Notes under the pieces: generated by a model
What the model was told of the DNA's origin: nothing
What the model saw: only the letters and a program-made list of their open reading frames with translations
Databases searched by the model: none
Position numbers and translations under genes: made by a program
Shown here: positions 1 to 8,333 of the stretch, piece by piece
Position numbering within the stretch: position 1 is the stretch's first letter
Layout: the number at the start of each line of letters is the position of its first letter
Assembly: GCF_019039255.1 (NCBI RefSeq)
Contig: NZ_CP077062.1
Span: forward strand, 3,844,001 to 3,908,000
Source of the DNA: Nocardioides panacis
Lineage (GTDB): Bacteria; Actinomycetota; Actinomycetes; Propionibacteriales; Nocardioidaceae
Direction of reading: 5' to 3'
Length of the DNA stretch: 64,000 bases

Positions 1-671
1 TCGTCCGCCTCGATCTCGCCGGGCTCGACGAGGTGCTCGACCTCGGCGATGGTCACCCGGCCGCACATCGCGGCGAGCGGGTTGAAGTTGCGGGCGGACT
101 GGCGGAACACCAGGTTCCCGTGCCGGTCGCCCTTCCAGGCGCGCACCAGGCCGAAGTCCGCGACGATCGCCTCCTCGAGGACGAACTGCTTCTCGCCGTC
201 GTGGGTGCCGAACGTGCGCACCTCCTTCGCGGGCGAGGACACGGTCACGTTGCCCTCGTCGTCGTACCTCCAGGGCAGCCCGCCCTCGGCGACCTGGGTG
301 CCCACGCCGGTGGCGGTGAAGAACGCCGGGATGCCCGAGCCGCCGGCCCGCATCCGCTCGGCGAGGGTGCCCTGCGGGGTCAGCTCGACCTCGAGCTCGC
401 CGTGCAGGTACTGCCGGGCGAACTCCTTGTTCTCCCCGACGTAGGAGGAGATCATCCGCCGGATCCGGTGGTTGAACAGCAGCCGTCCGAGGCCCCACTC
501 GTCCACGCCGCAGTTGTTCGACACCGCCTCCAGCTCGTCGGCACCCTGCTCCAGCAGCGCGTCGATCAGCACCGTAGGAATGCCGCACAGCCCGAAGCCG
601 CCCACCGCGATCGTCGAACCGCTGGCGATGTCGGCGACGGCCTCGGCGGCGCTCGCGACCACCTTGTCCAC
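1..671 (-). CDS. scoA: 3-oxoacid CoA-transferase subunit A, 3' end cut by window
   Basis: Alpha subunit of a two-subunit succinyl-CoA:3-ketoacid CoA-transferase, which moves CoA from succinyl-CoA onto a 3-oxoacid in ketone-body, aromatic or fatty-acid catabolism. The translation shows the family motif [10 protein letters not shown] at residues 23-32, SNNCG at 51-55 and [16 protein letters not shown] at 110-125. I chose the GTG start because GGGAGGT lies four bases upstream. The gene leaves the window at its left edge, so its C-terminus and the beta subunit expected downstream are not visible. The family is firm; the acyl substrate cannot be read from sequence. Confidence 0.9.
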   Translation of the reverse strand, partial: MDKVVASAAEAVADIASGSTIAVGGFGLCGIPTVLIDALLEQGADELEAVSNNCGVDEWGLGRLLFNHRIRRMISSYVGENKEFARQYLHGELEVELTPQGTLAERMRAGGSGIPAFFTATGVGTQVAEGGLPWRYDDEGNVTVSSPAKEVRTFGTHDGEKQFVLEEAIVADFGLVRAWKGDRHGNLVFRQSARNFNPLAAMCGRVTIAEVEHLVEPGEIEAD

Positions 672-845
672 GAGGACCTCCCTCTCCACCGGGCCCGGGC
701 GGCCCGTGCCGCCACCCTAGCCAGGCAGGTGTGCCCGGGGTCACGGGCCACCGGCACACAGCTGCGCGGCGCGGCTGCGTGGCTGCCACATGAGTGCCGT
801 CACATCCACGTTTCCGGGTACGCCGGCCGGGCTACTGTGCGAGGC

Positions 846-1838
846 ATGAGCAAGGAGCCCTGGGACGACGTACGCCTGCACGTCGTGACCGGCAAGGGCG
901 GCACCGGCAAGTCGACGGTCGCCGCGGCCCTGGCGCTGGCGCTGGCGTCGCGCGGCAAGAGCGTGCTGCTGTGCGAGGTCGAGGGCCGCCAGGGCATCGC
1001 CCAGCTGTTCGACGTGCCCCCGCTGCCCTACGAGGAGCGCCGGGTCGTCCAGGGCCCGAACGACGGCGGGGACCTCTACGCGCTGGCGATCGACCCGGAG
1101 TCCGCGCTGCTGGAGTACCTCTCCATGTACTACCGGCTCGGACGGGCCGGTAAGGCCCTCGACCGCTTCGGGGTCATCGACTTCGCCACCACCATCGCCC
1201 CAGGCGTCCGCGACGTGCTGCTGACCGGCAAGGTCTACGAGGCGGTGCAGCGCAACAAGCGCACCAAGAACGCCCGCGAGTACGACGCCGTGGTGCTCGA
1301 CGCACCGCCCACCGGCCGGATCTCGCAGTTCCTCAACGTGAACACCGAGCTCGCCGGGCTGGCCAAGGTCGGTCCGATCCGCAGCCAGGCCGACACCGTG
1401 ATGACGCTGCTGCGCTCGAAGCGGACCGCGGTGCACCTGGTGACCGTGCTCGAGGACATGCCGGTGCAGGAGACCGCCGACGGCATCACCGAGCTGCGCA
1501 AGGCCAGGCTGCCGGTCGGCGCCGTGGTCGTGAACCTGGCCCGCCGGGCCGAGCTCGACGACGCCGAGCGGGACCTGGCGATCTCCGGCGAGCTGGACCG
1601 CGACGGGGTGGCCGCCGACCTGGCGGAGGTCGGGATCAAGCCGACCGAGACGCTGGTCTCCGGGCTGCTCGCCGAGGCCCGGGAGCACGCCGAGCGCCGC
1701 GACCTCGAGGACGAGCAGCGCAAGCGGATCGCCGAGCTGGGCGTCCCCACGTACGAGCTGTCCCGGCTGCCCGACGGCATCGACCTCGGCGCGCTCTACG
1801 AGCTCGCCGCCGACCTCTGCAGGCAGGGCCTGGCATGA
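846..1838 (+). CDS. ArsA/Get3-like ATPase, first of pair (Rv3679-like)
   Basis: A 330-residue P-loop ATPase of the ArsA/Get3 (anion-transporting ATPase) family. The deviant Walker A GKGGTGKST is at residues 16-24, and the switch motif LDAPPTGR comes midway. In actinobacteria this gene is paired with a second copy, as M. tuberculosis Rv3679-Rv3680, and the pair is thought to form a complex (family knowledge). The next gene overlaps it by four bases (ATGA). The ATG was chosen because a TACTGT box ends seven bases upstream, giving a leaderless transcript, and because the P-loop then falls at the usual N-terminal place. A long upstream extension of the same frame is the shadow of scoA. Confidence 0.9.
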   Translation: MSKEPWDDVRLHVVTGKGGTGKSTVAAALALALASRGKSVLLCEVEGRQGIAQLFDVPPLPYEERRVVQGPNDGGDLYALAIDPESALLEYLSMYYRLGRAGKALDRFGVIDFATTIAPGVRDVLLTGKVYEAVQRNKRTKNAREYDAVVLDAPPTGRISQFLNVNTELAGLAKVGPIRSQADTVMTLLRSKRTAVHLVTVLEDMPVQETADGITELRKARLPVGAVVVNLARRAELDDAERDLAISGELDRDGVAADLAEVGIKPTETLVSGLLAEAREHAERRDLEDEQRKRIAELGVPTYELSRLPDGIDLGALYELAADLCRQGLA

Positions 1839-3016
1839 CGCGCACCGGCACGACCCGGGTCGGCCCGCTGGTGGCCGGCCCCGACGGCTCCCCCGCCCTG
1901 GACGTCGACGCGCTGCTCGCCGACCCGGGCACCCGGATCATCGTGTGCTGCGGCTCCGGCGGGGTCGGCAAGACCACGACGTCCGCCGCCCTGGCGCTCC
2001 GGGCCGCCGAGCAGGGCCGCAAGGTCGTCGTGCTGACGATCGACCCGGCCCGGCGGCTGGCCCAGGCGATGGGCATCGAGAAGCTCGACAACGTGCCGCG
2101 CCCGGTGCCCGGCGTGACCGGGGGCGGCACCGGGTCCCTGGACGCGATGATGCTGGACATGAAGCGCACCTTCGACGAGGTGGTGGAGAGCCAGGCCAGC
2201 CCCGAGAAGGCCGCGCAGATCCTGGCCAACCCGTTCTACGTCGCGCTCTCCAGCTCGTTCGCCGGCACCCAGGAGTACATGGCGATGGAGAAGCTCGGCC
2301 AGCTCGACGCGGACGCCCGGCGCACCGGCAGCTGGGACCTGATCGTGGTGGACACCCCGCCGTCCCGGTCGGCGCTGGACTTCCTGGACGCCCCCGAGCG
2401 GCTCTCGAGCTTCCTGGACGGCCGGTTCATCCGGCTGATGCTGGCCCCGGCCCGCGGCCCGGCCAAGCTGATGACGGCCGGTCTCAGCGTGATCACCAAC
2501 GCGCTGACCAAGATCCTGGGAGCGCAGGTGCTGCGCGACATGCAGACGTTCGTGTCCGCCTTCGACACGCTGTTCGGCGGCTTCCGGCAGCGCGCCCAGA
2601 AGACCTACGCGCTGCTCCAGGCCGACGGTACGGCGTTCCTGGTCGTCGCGGCGCCGGAGACGGACGCGCTGCGCGAGGCGGCGTACTTCGTGGAGCGGCT
2701 CAAGGAGGACCGGATGCCGCTCGCCGGGCTGGTCGTCAACCGGGCCAGCCGGACCCCGAGCGGGAAGCTGTCGGTCGAGCGGTCGCTGGCGGCGGCGGAG
2801 CGCCTCGAGGAGGAGGGCACCGACGGCCCGACGGCCGGGCTGCTACGGCTGCACGCCGACCGGACCCGGATCGTGGCCCGCGAGTCCCGCCTGCGGGCGC
2901 GGTTCGCGACGGCCCACCCGGACGTGCCGACGACCGTCGTACCGGCCCTGTCGACCGACGTGCACGACCTCGACGGCCTGCGCCGGGTCGGTGGACATCT
3001 CGCGCAGACGCCGTGA
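1835..3016 (+). CDS. ArsA/Get3-like ATPase, second of pair (Rv3680-like)
   Basis: A 393-residue ArsA/Get3-family ATPase, partner of the preceding gene and translationally coupled to it by a four-base ATGA overlap. The P-loop GSGGVGKTTT is at residues 40-49, ALTIDPARRLAQAMG-like switch residues follow as LTIDPARRLAQA, and VVDTPPSR marks the switch II region. It is longer than its partner, with an extra N-terminal segment of about 30 residues before the P-loop. The family role is ATP-driven handling of a membrane-protein or metabolite cargo. The actual cargo here is unknown. Confidence 0.9.
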   Translation: MTRTGTTRVGPLVAGPDGSPALDVDALLADPGTRIIVCCGSGGVGKTTTSAALALRAAEQGRKVVVLTIDPARRLAQAMGIEKLDNVPRPVPGVTGGGTGSLDAMMLDMKRTFDEVVESQASPEKAAQILANPFYVALSSSFAGTQEYMAMEKLGQLDADARRTGSWDLIVVDTPPSRSALDFLDAPERLSSFLDGRFIRLMLAPARGPAKLMTAGLSVITNALTKILGAQVLRDMQTFVSAFDTLFGGFRQRAQKTYALLQADGTAFLVVAAPETDALREAAYFVERLKEDRMPLAGLVVNRASRTPSGKLSVERSLAAAERLEEEGTDGPTAGLLRLHADRTRIVARESRLRARFATAHPDVPTTVVPALSTDVHDLDGLRRVGGHLAQTP

Positions 3017-3035
3017 CCGGGTCGCGTGACCCGGT
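3016..3035. terminator. Hairpin between convergent ATPase and whiB genes
   Basis: An eight-base perfect stem (ACCGGGTC / GACCCGGT) with loop GCGT starts at the last base of the ATPase stop codon. It lies between two convergent genes, so it can serve both strands. There is no T-run, as is common at this GC content. Confidence 0.6.
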
Positions 3036-3051
3036 CCGAGCGGTGCTGCGG

Positions 3052-3360
3052 TCAGGCCGGGACGAGCTCGGCGCTGGCGGAGACCGCGGCGACGTGGTCG
3101 AGCATCGCGGTCTCGAGCAGCCGACGCCACGAGGTGACGTTCGGGCGGCGACGCAGCAGCGCACGACGCTCACGCTCGGTCATCCCGCCCCAGACGCCCC
3201 ACTCGATCTCGTTGTCGAGCGCCTCGGCGAGGCACTCGGTGCGCACCGGGCAGCCGGCGCACATCTGCTTGGCGCGGTTCTGAGCCGCGCCTCGCACGAA
3301 CAGCTCATCCGGTCGTGTCTGGTTGCACAGTGCCTTGACGGCCCAGTCTTCGTTCCACAT
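3052..3360 (-). CDS. whiB4: WhiB4-like iron-sulfur transcription regulator
   Basis: A 102-residue Wbl-family protein, expected to bind a redox- or NO-sensitive 4Fe-4S cluster. The four cluster ligands are C12, C34, C37 and C43 (C-X21-C-X2-C-X5-C). The G-V-W-G-G turn at residues 55-59 is followed by a basic helix rich in arginine. The core around PDELFVRGAAQ and the position between the ArsA pair and ponA2 both match M. tuberculosis whiB4 (Rv3681c). The start is the ATG before WNEDW; the open frame continues upstream but has no family similarity there. WhiB4 of mycobacteria is a redox regulator; the targets here are unknown. Confidence 0.93.
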   Translation of the reverse strand: MWNEDWAVKALCNQTRPDELFVRGAAQNRAKQMCAGCPVRTECLAEALDNEIEWGVWGGMTERERRALLRRRPNVTSWRRLLETAMLDHVAAVSASAELVPA

Positions 3361-3717
3361 CGGCCTTCGTCCCTTCCGAGAAGGGCCCACCTCCCAGCGG
3401 GCCGTCCGAGTCAATCCCCACGTAAAAGGTAAAGAACGAGAACTGCACGAAACAGACACAGAGGGAGCAATTTCTGCTAGTCCGTTCTGACTACGAGGAA
3501 CAACCGAACGTCCCTCAAGTACCCGACGAACGCTGCGGCTGAGCGGTGGTGGTGCGGATGTGACGACCCGGGCGCCCCTCGCACGGGCCTGCATAGCCCG
3601 TTCGGGCTATCCCGGGGTGTGACCCCCGCGCCACGCCCGGCCACGTCGGGTGCGTGACAGCCGACCCCCGGTGCGCTACTCCCGGGCGCCCCGGGCCGGT
3701 CACGTACCCTGGGCTCC
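3361..3717. promoter_or_regulatory. Divergent promoter region whiB4 / ponA2
   Basis: 357 bases with no gene. The whiB4-proximal half (about 3410-3530) is clearly AT-richer than its surroundings and presumably holds the whiB4 promoter and a long leader. An 8-base inverted repeat ATAGCCCG-TT-CGGGCTAT lies at 3593-3610. At the other end TACCCT (3705-3710) is followed by seven bases and the ponA2 ATG, a leaderless promoter arrangement. The operator function of the inverted repeat is a guess. Confidence 0.5.
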
Positions 3718-6108
3718 ATGCCCTCCCGCAGAACCGATCGTCTCCGGCCTGCCAGCATCGCCTCCCACCTGGGTGTGATGGTGGCCGTGGCAGCCGTGAT
3801 GGGGGTGCTGGTGGCCGGCCTCGCGATCCCGTTCGCGGCCGTCACCGGGCTCTCCACGCGCACCGTCGCCGACGGCATGGACAAGATCCCCTCGGACCTC
3901 ACCGCCGAGCCGCTCGCGCAGCGCACCCGCCTGCTGGGCCGCGACGGCGCGGTGCTCGCGACGCTCTACGACCAGAACCGCGTGAACGTGCCGCTGGCCA
4001 AGGTCGCGCCGATCATGCGCAAGGCGATCATCGCGATCGAGGACTACCGGTTCTACCAGCACGGCGCCCTGGACCTGAAGGGCACGATGCGCGCCTTCGT
4101 GACCAACCAGGCCAGCGGCGGCTCCACCCAGGGCGGCTCGTCGATCACCCAGCAGATGGTGAAGATGACGCTGGTCAACCAGGCCAAGACCAAGGCCGAG
4201 CAGCAGGCGGCGACCGCCGACACCTACCAGCGCAAGATCAACGAGCTGCGCTACGCGATCGCCTTCGAGGAGAAGTACTCCAAGGACTGGATCCTGGAGC
4301 GCTACCTCAACATCGCCTACTTCGGTGACGGCGCCTACGGCATCGAGGCCGCCTCCCGGCACTACTTCTCCCGGCCCGCCTCCGACCTCACGCTGCGCCA
4401 GGCCGCCCTGCTCGCCGGGCTGGTGAAGAACCCCACCGGCTACGACCCGACGAACAACCCCGACCGGGCCCGCGAGCGCCGCAACATCGTGCTGACCCGG
4501 ATGGCCCAGCTCAACGTGGTCTCCCAGAGCGAGGCCCAGAAGGCCGAGAGCCAGCCGCTCGGGCTCAAGGTGACCGCGACCCGCAACGGGTGCGTCTCCT
4601 CGGCGGCCCCGTTCTTCTGCGACTACGCCATCCAGTACCTCCTGGCCGACACCGGCCTGGGCAAGACCATCGAGGACCGGCGCCGGCTGCTGTTCAGCGG
4701 CGGCCTGACCATCAAGACCACGGTCGACCTGCGCTACCAGCGCGCCGCCGACGACTCGGTGAGCCGGCACGTCCACCCGACCGACCAGGCCATCGGCGGC
4801 CTGGCGATGGTGGTGCCGGGCACCGGCGAGGTCCGGGCGCTGGCCCAGTCGCGCCCGATGGGCAGCAGCAAGAAGAAGGGTGAGACCTACCTCAACTACG
4901 TGGTGCCCAAGCGGTACGGCGACGCGAACGGCTTCCAGGCCGGCTCGACCTTCAAGGCGTTCGTGCTGTCCGCGGCGATCACCCAGGGCATCCCGCTGTC
5001 GACCCAGATCTCCTCGCCCCAGACGGTCTCGATCCCGGAGAACCGCTACCGCGTCTGCAACGGCCACTACCTGCTGAGCACCGACGTGTGGAGCCCGGAG
5101 AACTCCACCGGAAGCGGCACCTTCGACCTCTACAAGGGCACCCAGCTGTCGGTGAACACGTTCTTCGCCCAGCTGGAGGAGCGCACCGGGCTGTGCGCAC
5201 CGACGACGCTGGCCAAGAAGATGGGCGTGAACGTCCCGGACCGCGACGTGGTCGGGCCGTTCACCCTCGGCGTCACCGACGTCGACCCGCTCACGATGGC
5301 GGGGGTCTACGCGACGTTCGGCGCCCGCGGCAAGTGGTGCGAGCCGCGACCGGTCAGCACGGTGCTGAACAGCGCCGGCAAGACGATCGAGGACTACCCC
5401 GCGAAGTGCCAGCAGCTGCTGCGCACCGACGTCGCCGACGCGGTCAACGACATCCTCAAGGGTGTCCAGGAGCCGGGCGGCTTCGGGTACGACGCCGGGC
5501 TCGCGCTCGCCCAGCAGTCGGCCGGCAAGACCGGCACGACCAGCGACAACAAGGCGGTCTGGTTCGACGGCTACACCCCGAACCTCGCCACGGTCGCGAT
5601 GATCGCGGGCGCGAACTCCCTGGGTCACCCGCTGAGCCTCAACGGCCAGACCGTCGGCGGCGTCTACATCGAGGGCGCGCACGGCTCGACCACGGCCGGC
5701 CCGATGTGGGGCGACGCGATGAAGGTCATCCAGGACTACCTGCCGGACGAGACGTTCAGCTCGCCGAACCCGCAGACCATCCAGGGCCAGTCCGTGCTGG
5801 TGCCCTCGCTGGGCGGTCAGGGCACCGACGCGGCCGGCGCCGCGCTGCGCCAGGCCGGGTTCGTCCCGGTGGTCGGCCCGACGGTCGACAGCTCCTACCC
5901 GGCCGGCACCGTGGCCTACCTCAGCCCGGGCTCGGGCACGTCGGTGGGCACCGGCAGCACCGTGACGATCTACGTCTCCGACGGCACCCCGTACGTCGCC
6001 CCGCAGCCGACGCCCCAGGCCCAGCCGAACGGCAACGGCGACGGCAACGGGAACGGGAACGGGAAGGGCCGCAAGAACGGCCGGGGCAACGGCCGCGGCG
6101 GGCGCTGA
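3718..6108 (+). CDS. ponA2: Bifunctional penicillin-binding protein (PonA2-like) with PASTA domain
   Basis: A 796-residue class A penicillin-binding protein that polymerises and crosslinks peptidoglycan outside the membrane. A short cytoplasmic tail and one membrane segment (about 17-45) lead to a GT51 transglycosylase domain with catalytic EDYRFYQHG (E108) and QGGSSITQQMVK. The transpeptidase domain has S410 in STFK, the SVN triad at about 478 and KTGTT at 604. One PASTA domain (about 690-755) and a disordered Gly/Asn-rich tail end the protein. Gene order with whiB4 upstream and a metallophosphoesterase downstream equals M. tuberculosis Rv3681c-Rv3683, hence ponA2. Transcription is probably leaderless. 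Confidence 0.95.
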   Translation: MPSRRTDRLRPASIASHLGVMVAVAAVMGVLVAGLAIPFAAVTGLSTRTVADGMDKIPSDLTAEPLAQRTRLLGRDGAVLATLYDQNRVNVPLAKVAPIMRKAIIAIEDYRFYQHGALDLKGTMRAFVTNQASGGSTQGGSSITQQMVKMTLVNQAKTKAEQQAATADTYQRKINELRYAIAFEEKYSKDWILERYLNIAYFGDGAYGIEAASRHYFSRPASDLTLRQAALLAGLVKNPTGYDPTNNPDRARERRNIVLTRMAQLNVVSQSEAQKAESQPLGLKVTATRNGCVSSAAPFFCDYAIQYLLADTGLGKTIEDRRRLLFSGGLTIKTTVDLRYQRAADDSVSRHVHPTDQAIGGLAMVVPGTGEVRALAQSRPMGSSKKKGETYLNYVVPKRYGDANGFQAGSTFKAFVLSAAITQGIPLSTQISSPQTVSIPENRYRVCNGHYLLSTDVWSPENSTGSGTFDLYKGTQLSVNTFFAQLEERTGLCAPTTLAKKMGVNVPDRDVVGPFTLGVTDVDPLTMAGVYATFGARGKWCEPRPVSTVLNSAGKTIEDYPAKCQQLLRTDVADAVNDILKGVQEPGGFGYDAGLALAQQSAGKTGTTSDNKAVWFDGYTPNLATVAMIAGANSLGHPLSLNGQTVGGVYIEGAHGSTTAGPMWGDAMKVIQDYLPDETFSSPNPQTIQGQSVLVPSLGGQGTDAAGAALRQAGFVPVVGPTVDSSYPAGTVAYLSPGSGTSVGTGSTVTIYVSDGTPYVAPQPTPQAQPNGNGDGNGNGNGKGRKNGRGNGRGGR

Positions 6109-6146
6109 GCGGCGACCCGCGGCCCCACCCTTCGCGACGGCTCGGC

Positions 6147-6611
6147 TCAGGAGCCGGCGAGCTGGCGACGTACCTCCGTGGAGACCGCACCGCCGTCGGC
6201 GCGACCCTTCACCTGGGGCTGGAGCGCGCCCATGACCTTGCCCATCGCCCGCATGCCGTCCCCGGCGACGCCGAGCGAGGCGATGGTCGCGGTGACCAGC
6301 TCGGAGATCTCGGCCTCGCTGAGCTGAGCCGGGAGGTACTCCACGATCACGTCCGCCTCGGCGCGCTCCTTGGCGGCGCTGTCGGCGCGGCCGGCGTCCT
6401 CGAACGCGGTGGCCGCCTCGCGACGCTTCTTGGCCTCGGTGCTGAGCACGCCCACGACGTCGTCGTCGGTGAGCTCCTTGTGCTCCTTGCCGGCCACCTC
6501 GGCGTTGGTGATCGCCGAGAGCACCATCCGCAGCGTCGACGAGCGCAGGCTGTCGCGTGCCTTGATGGAGGTGGTCAGGTCGGTGCGGAGGCGGTCCTTG
6601 AGGTCACTCAC
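6147..6611 (-). CDS. GatB/YqeY domain protein
   Basis: A 154-residue stand-alone YqeY protein. It starts at GTG with the typical opening SDLKDRLRTDLTTSIKARD, and contains the conserved RMVLSAITNAEV, the EYLPAQLSEAEI segment and GxxMGKVMGALQPQVKGRADG near the end. The domain resembles the tRNA-binding tail of the GatB amidotransferase subunit, but its stand-alone role is not established. It is convergent with ponA2 and divergent from the metallophosphoesterase. GACAAT lies six bases before the start, so this mRNA may also be leaderless. The open frame reaches far upstream, but that part is antisense to the next gene. Confidence 0.9.
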   Translation of the reverse strand: MSDLKDRLRTDLTTSIKARDSLRSSTLRMVLSAITNAEVAGKEHKELTDDDVVGVLSTEAKKRREAATAFEDAGRADSAAKERAEADVIVEYLPAQLSEAEISELVTATIASLGVAGDGMRAMGKVMGALQPQVKGRADGGAVSTEVRRQLAGS

Positions 6612-6675
6612 GAGCCCATTGTCGCAGCCGGGCGCCAGCCGATTCGAGGCGACGGCCGTGTGGCAACCTGAGGGC

Positions 6676-7629
6676 ATGGCGAGCCCCCCGCACCCCGCGC
6701 TCCGCACCGCCGCCCGGGTCGCCGCCCTGGCGGCTCTGAGCGGCTCCACCGCCCTGGCGTACGCCGCCGTCGTCGAGGTGCGGTGGTTCGCCCTGCGGCG
6801 GGCCACGCTGCCGGTCCTGCCGCCCGGCCACGGGCCGCTGCGGGTCCTGCACGTCTCGGACCTGCACCTGAGCCCGAGCCAGGGCCGCAAGCGGGCCTGG
6901 GTCAAGACGCTCGCCGAGCTCGAGCCGGACCTGGTGGTGAACACCGGGGACAACCTGGCGCACCCGGACTCGGTGCCCGCGGTGTTGGACGCCCTCGGCG
7001 ACCTGCTCGACGTGCCGGGCGTCTTCGTGTTCGGCTCCAACGACTACTTCGCGCCGTCCGCGCGCAACCCGGTGCGCTACCTGCTGCCCGACCGGGGCCA
7101 GCGCAACACGCACACCCCCAAGCTGCCCTACGGCGACCTCCGCGACGGCTTCGAGCAGCGCGGCTGGGTCGACCTCACCAACCGGCGCGACCGGCTGACG
7201 GTCAAGGGCACGACCTTCGCCTTCGCCGGCGTCGACGACCCGCACCTGGAGTACGACGACCTCGTCAGCGTCGCGGGACCCGCCGACCCCACCGCCGACG
7301 TGCGCATGGGCGTGACGCACGCGCCGTACCTCCGGGTGCTCGACCAGTACGCCGCCGACGGCTATGAGACGGTGCTGGCCGGCCACACGCACGGCGGCCA
7401 GGTCTGCCTGCCGGGCCGGGCCCTGGTGACCAACTGCGACCTCGACGCGGGTCGCGCCAAGGGCCTGCACCGGCACCCGGCGCACGCCCCCGAGGGCACC
7501 CCCGGTGCCTCCTGGCTGCACGTCTCGGCCGGGCTGGGCACCTCGCCGTACGCACCCGTGCGGTTCTGCTGCCGGCCCGAGGCGACCCTGCTGACGCTCA
7601 CCGCAGGTCCCGGTTTCGTGGGCGCCTGA
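6676..7629 (+). CDS. Membrane-anchored metallophosphoesterase (Rv3683-like)
   Basis: A 317-residue calcineurin-type phosphoesterase. An N-terminal hydrophobic segment (about 9-33) likely anchors it in the membrane. The dimetal motifs appear in order: DLHLS, GDN, the single-residue variant GSND, and GHTHGG. These are the YkuE/YaeI-like features of enzymes that act on lipid-linked or nucleotide substrates. The position after ponA2 repeats the order of M. tuberculosis Rv3682-Rv3683, suggesting a link to envelope metabolism (inference). The substrate is not known. The ATG was chosen because it precedes the anchor; the frame is open further upstream. Confidence 0.88.
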   Translation: MASPPHPALRTAARVAALAALSGSTALAYAAVVEVRWFALRRATLPVLPPGHGPLRVLHVSDLHLSPSQGRKRAWVKTLAELEPDLVVNTGDNLAHPDSVPAVLDALGDLLDVPGVFVFGSNDYFAPSARNPVRYLLPDRGQRNTHTPKLPYGDLRDGFEQRGWVDLTNRRDRLTVKGTTFAFAGVDDPHLEYDDLVSVAGPADPTADVRMGVTHAPYLRVLDQYAADGYETVLAGHTHGGQVCLPGRALVTNCDLDAGRAKGLHRHPAHAPEGTPGASWLHVSAGLGTSPYAPVRFCCRPEATLLTLTAGPGFVGA

Positions 7630-7655
7630 TCTGTCGGTTAGAGTGACGTCGCCCT

Positions 7656-7729
7656 CGGGCTGTGGCGCAGCTTGGTAGCGCGCCTCGTTCGGGACGAGGA
7701 GGCCGCAGGTTCAAATCCTGTCAGCCCGA
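7656..7729 (+). tRNA. tRNA-Pro(CGG)
   Basis: 74 bases fold as a cloverleaf. The acceptor CGGGCTG pairs with CAGCCCG, the anticodon stem is CCTCG/CGAGG, and the loop TTCGGGA gives anticodon CGG. The T arm contains GGTTCAAATCC. The discriminator is A and CCA is not encoded. Confidence 0.95.
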
Positions 7730-7747
7730 CCGAGTGGTAATCCGGCA

Positions 7748-7777
7748 CAGGCCCTCGCACTGACGTGCGGGGGCCTG
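7748..7777 (+). terminator. tRNA-Pro terminator hairpin
   Basis: CAGGCCCtCGCAC and GTGCGgGGGCCTG form a 13-base stem with one T-G pair around the loop TGAC, 18 bases after the tRNA. There is no T-run. Confidence 0.65.
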
Positions 7778-7882
7778 CGTCGTTCCCGGGTGCCGGCCAG
7801 GTGCCCCCCGAGCCGCGGATCGGCGATCCCGCGGTCGTCGGTCGCGCCGTCACGAGGTGGCCGAGCCGGTCCTCCCCGGGGA

Positions 7883-7912
7883 CTGACAGGACCTGACCGG
7901 ACCTGACTGGGG
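7883..7912. repeat. Three tandem 10-bp units CTGACNGGAC
   Basis: CTGACAGGAC, CTGACCGGAC and CTGACTGGGG follow each other without a gap. A 10-base period puts each unit on the same face of the helix, as in arrays bound by tandem regulators. The repeat lies in the long gap between tRNA-Pro and the secreted peptide gene. Function unknown. Confidence 0.45.
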
Positions 7913-7930
7913 CCGGAGGACGCCGATCCG

Positions 7931-8181
7931 GCCATCGGTCTAGACAGGTCGTCTCCCGCGCTGTCATGAATTTTCCGGTACTTCGGAAGGCTCCGGAACG
8001 GATCCGTCAAGGGGTTCGAGGGGTGCTCTTTCGAGCAATCCGAAGAGCAAAAAGGACATAGCGGGATCTTCTATGGCAAAGAATCTAGATCAATCTTTAC
8101 CATCGGACACCTCCACCGAACGGTCAGATTCTCTACACTCATCCTTACTATTTTGTTAGTTTTTCCACCCTGGGAGTAAGA
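7931..8181 (+). promoter_or_regulatory. AT-rich leader and candidate promoter of the peptide gene
   Basis: This 250-base stretch contains the only strongly AT-rich sequence of the neighbourhood (about 8030-8165). A plausible promoter is GTCAGA (8123-8128), a 17-base spacer and TACTAT (8146-8151), followed by about 30 bases to the peptide start. A GTCAAGG copy at 8006-8012 matches the repeats in front of the regulator gene. An inverted repeat GCTCTT/AAGAGC (8025-8030, 8043-8048) has no terminator tail. Nothing here is proven. Confidence 0.45.
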
Positions 8182-8307
8182 ATGCGCACCTCGATCCGTC
8201 TCTTCGTGGCCGGTCTCGTCAGCTTCGCCGTCGTCGGCGTCCTGCCCGCCACCTCCGCCGACGCCGCCCCCAAGGTCAGCGCGATCAGCACCGGCTGCTG
8301 CCGCTGA
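8182..8307 (+). CDS. Small secreted peptide, candidate pheromone precursor
   Basis: A 41-residue open frame with its own ribosome site (GGGAG, five bases before ATG). It has a textbook export signal: basic start MRTSIR, a hydrophobic core LFVAGLVSFAVVGVL (residues 7-21), and an AXA cleavage site S-A-D-A at 25-28. Cleavage after residue 28 would release the 13-residue APKVSAISTGCCR. Wobble positions are G/C as in real genes here. It lies 83 bases upstream of a HTH-TPR regulator on the same strand, the arrangement of RRNPP peptide-receptor pairs. No family match is known to me. The coding call is fairly secure; the signalling role is inference. Confidence 0.68.
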   Translation: MRTSIRLFVAGLVSFAVVGVLPATSADAAPKVSAISTGCCR

Positions 8308-8312
8308 TCACC

Positions 8313-8332
8313 GACCGCCTGTAAGGGCGGTC
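8313..8332 (+). terminator. Hairpin after the secreted peptide gene
   Basis: GACCGCC and GGCGGTC form a perfect seven-base stem around TGTAAG, five bases after the peptide stop. It may end or attenuate the peptide transcript ahead of the regulator, which seems to have its own promoter. There is no T-run. Confidence 0.5.
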
Positions 8333-8333
8333 A

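Noticed and set aside
741-1688. A 315-codon minus-strand frame over the first ATPase gene
   Set aside because: Composition is Gly/Arg/His/Val shadow typical of high-GC antisense frames, and the plus-strand gene has a clear P-loop.
8025-8048. GCTCTT...AAGAGC hairpin as a terminator
   Set aside because: The stem is six bases with a 12-base loop, the following bases are A not T, and on the other strand the T-run comes before the stem.
8073-8159. A 28-codon open frame ending 22 bases before the secreted peptide start
   Set aside because: It lies in the AT-rich island, uses TTA and CTA codons against genome habit, and has only a weak GGGA ribosome site. Chance is the better explanation, though a leader peptide is not excluded.
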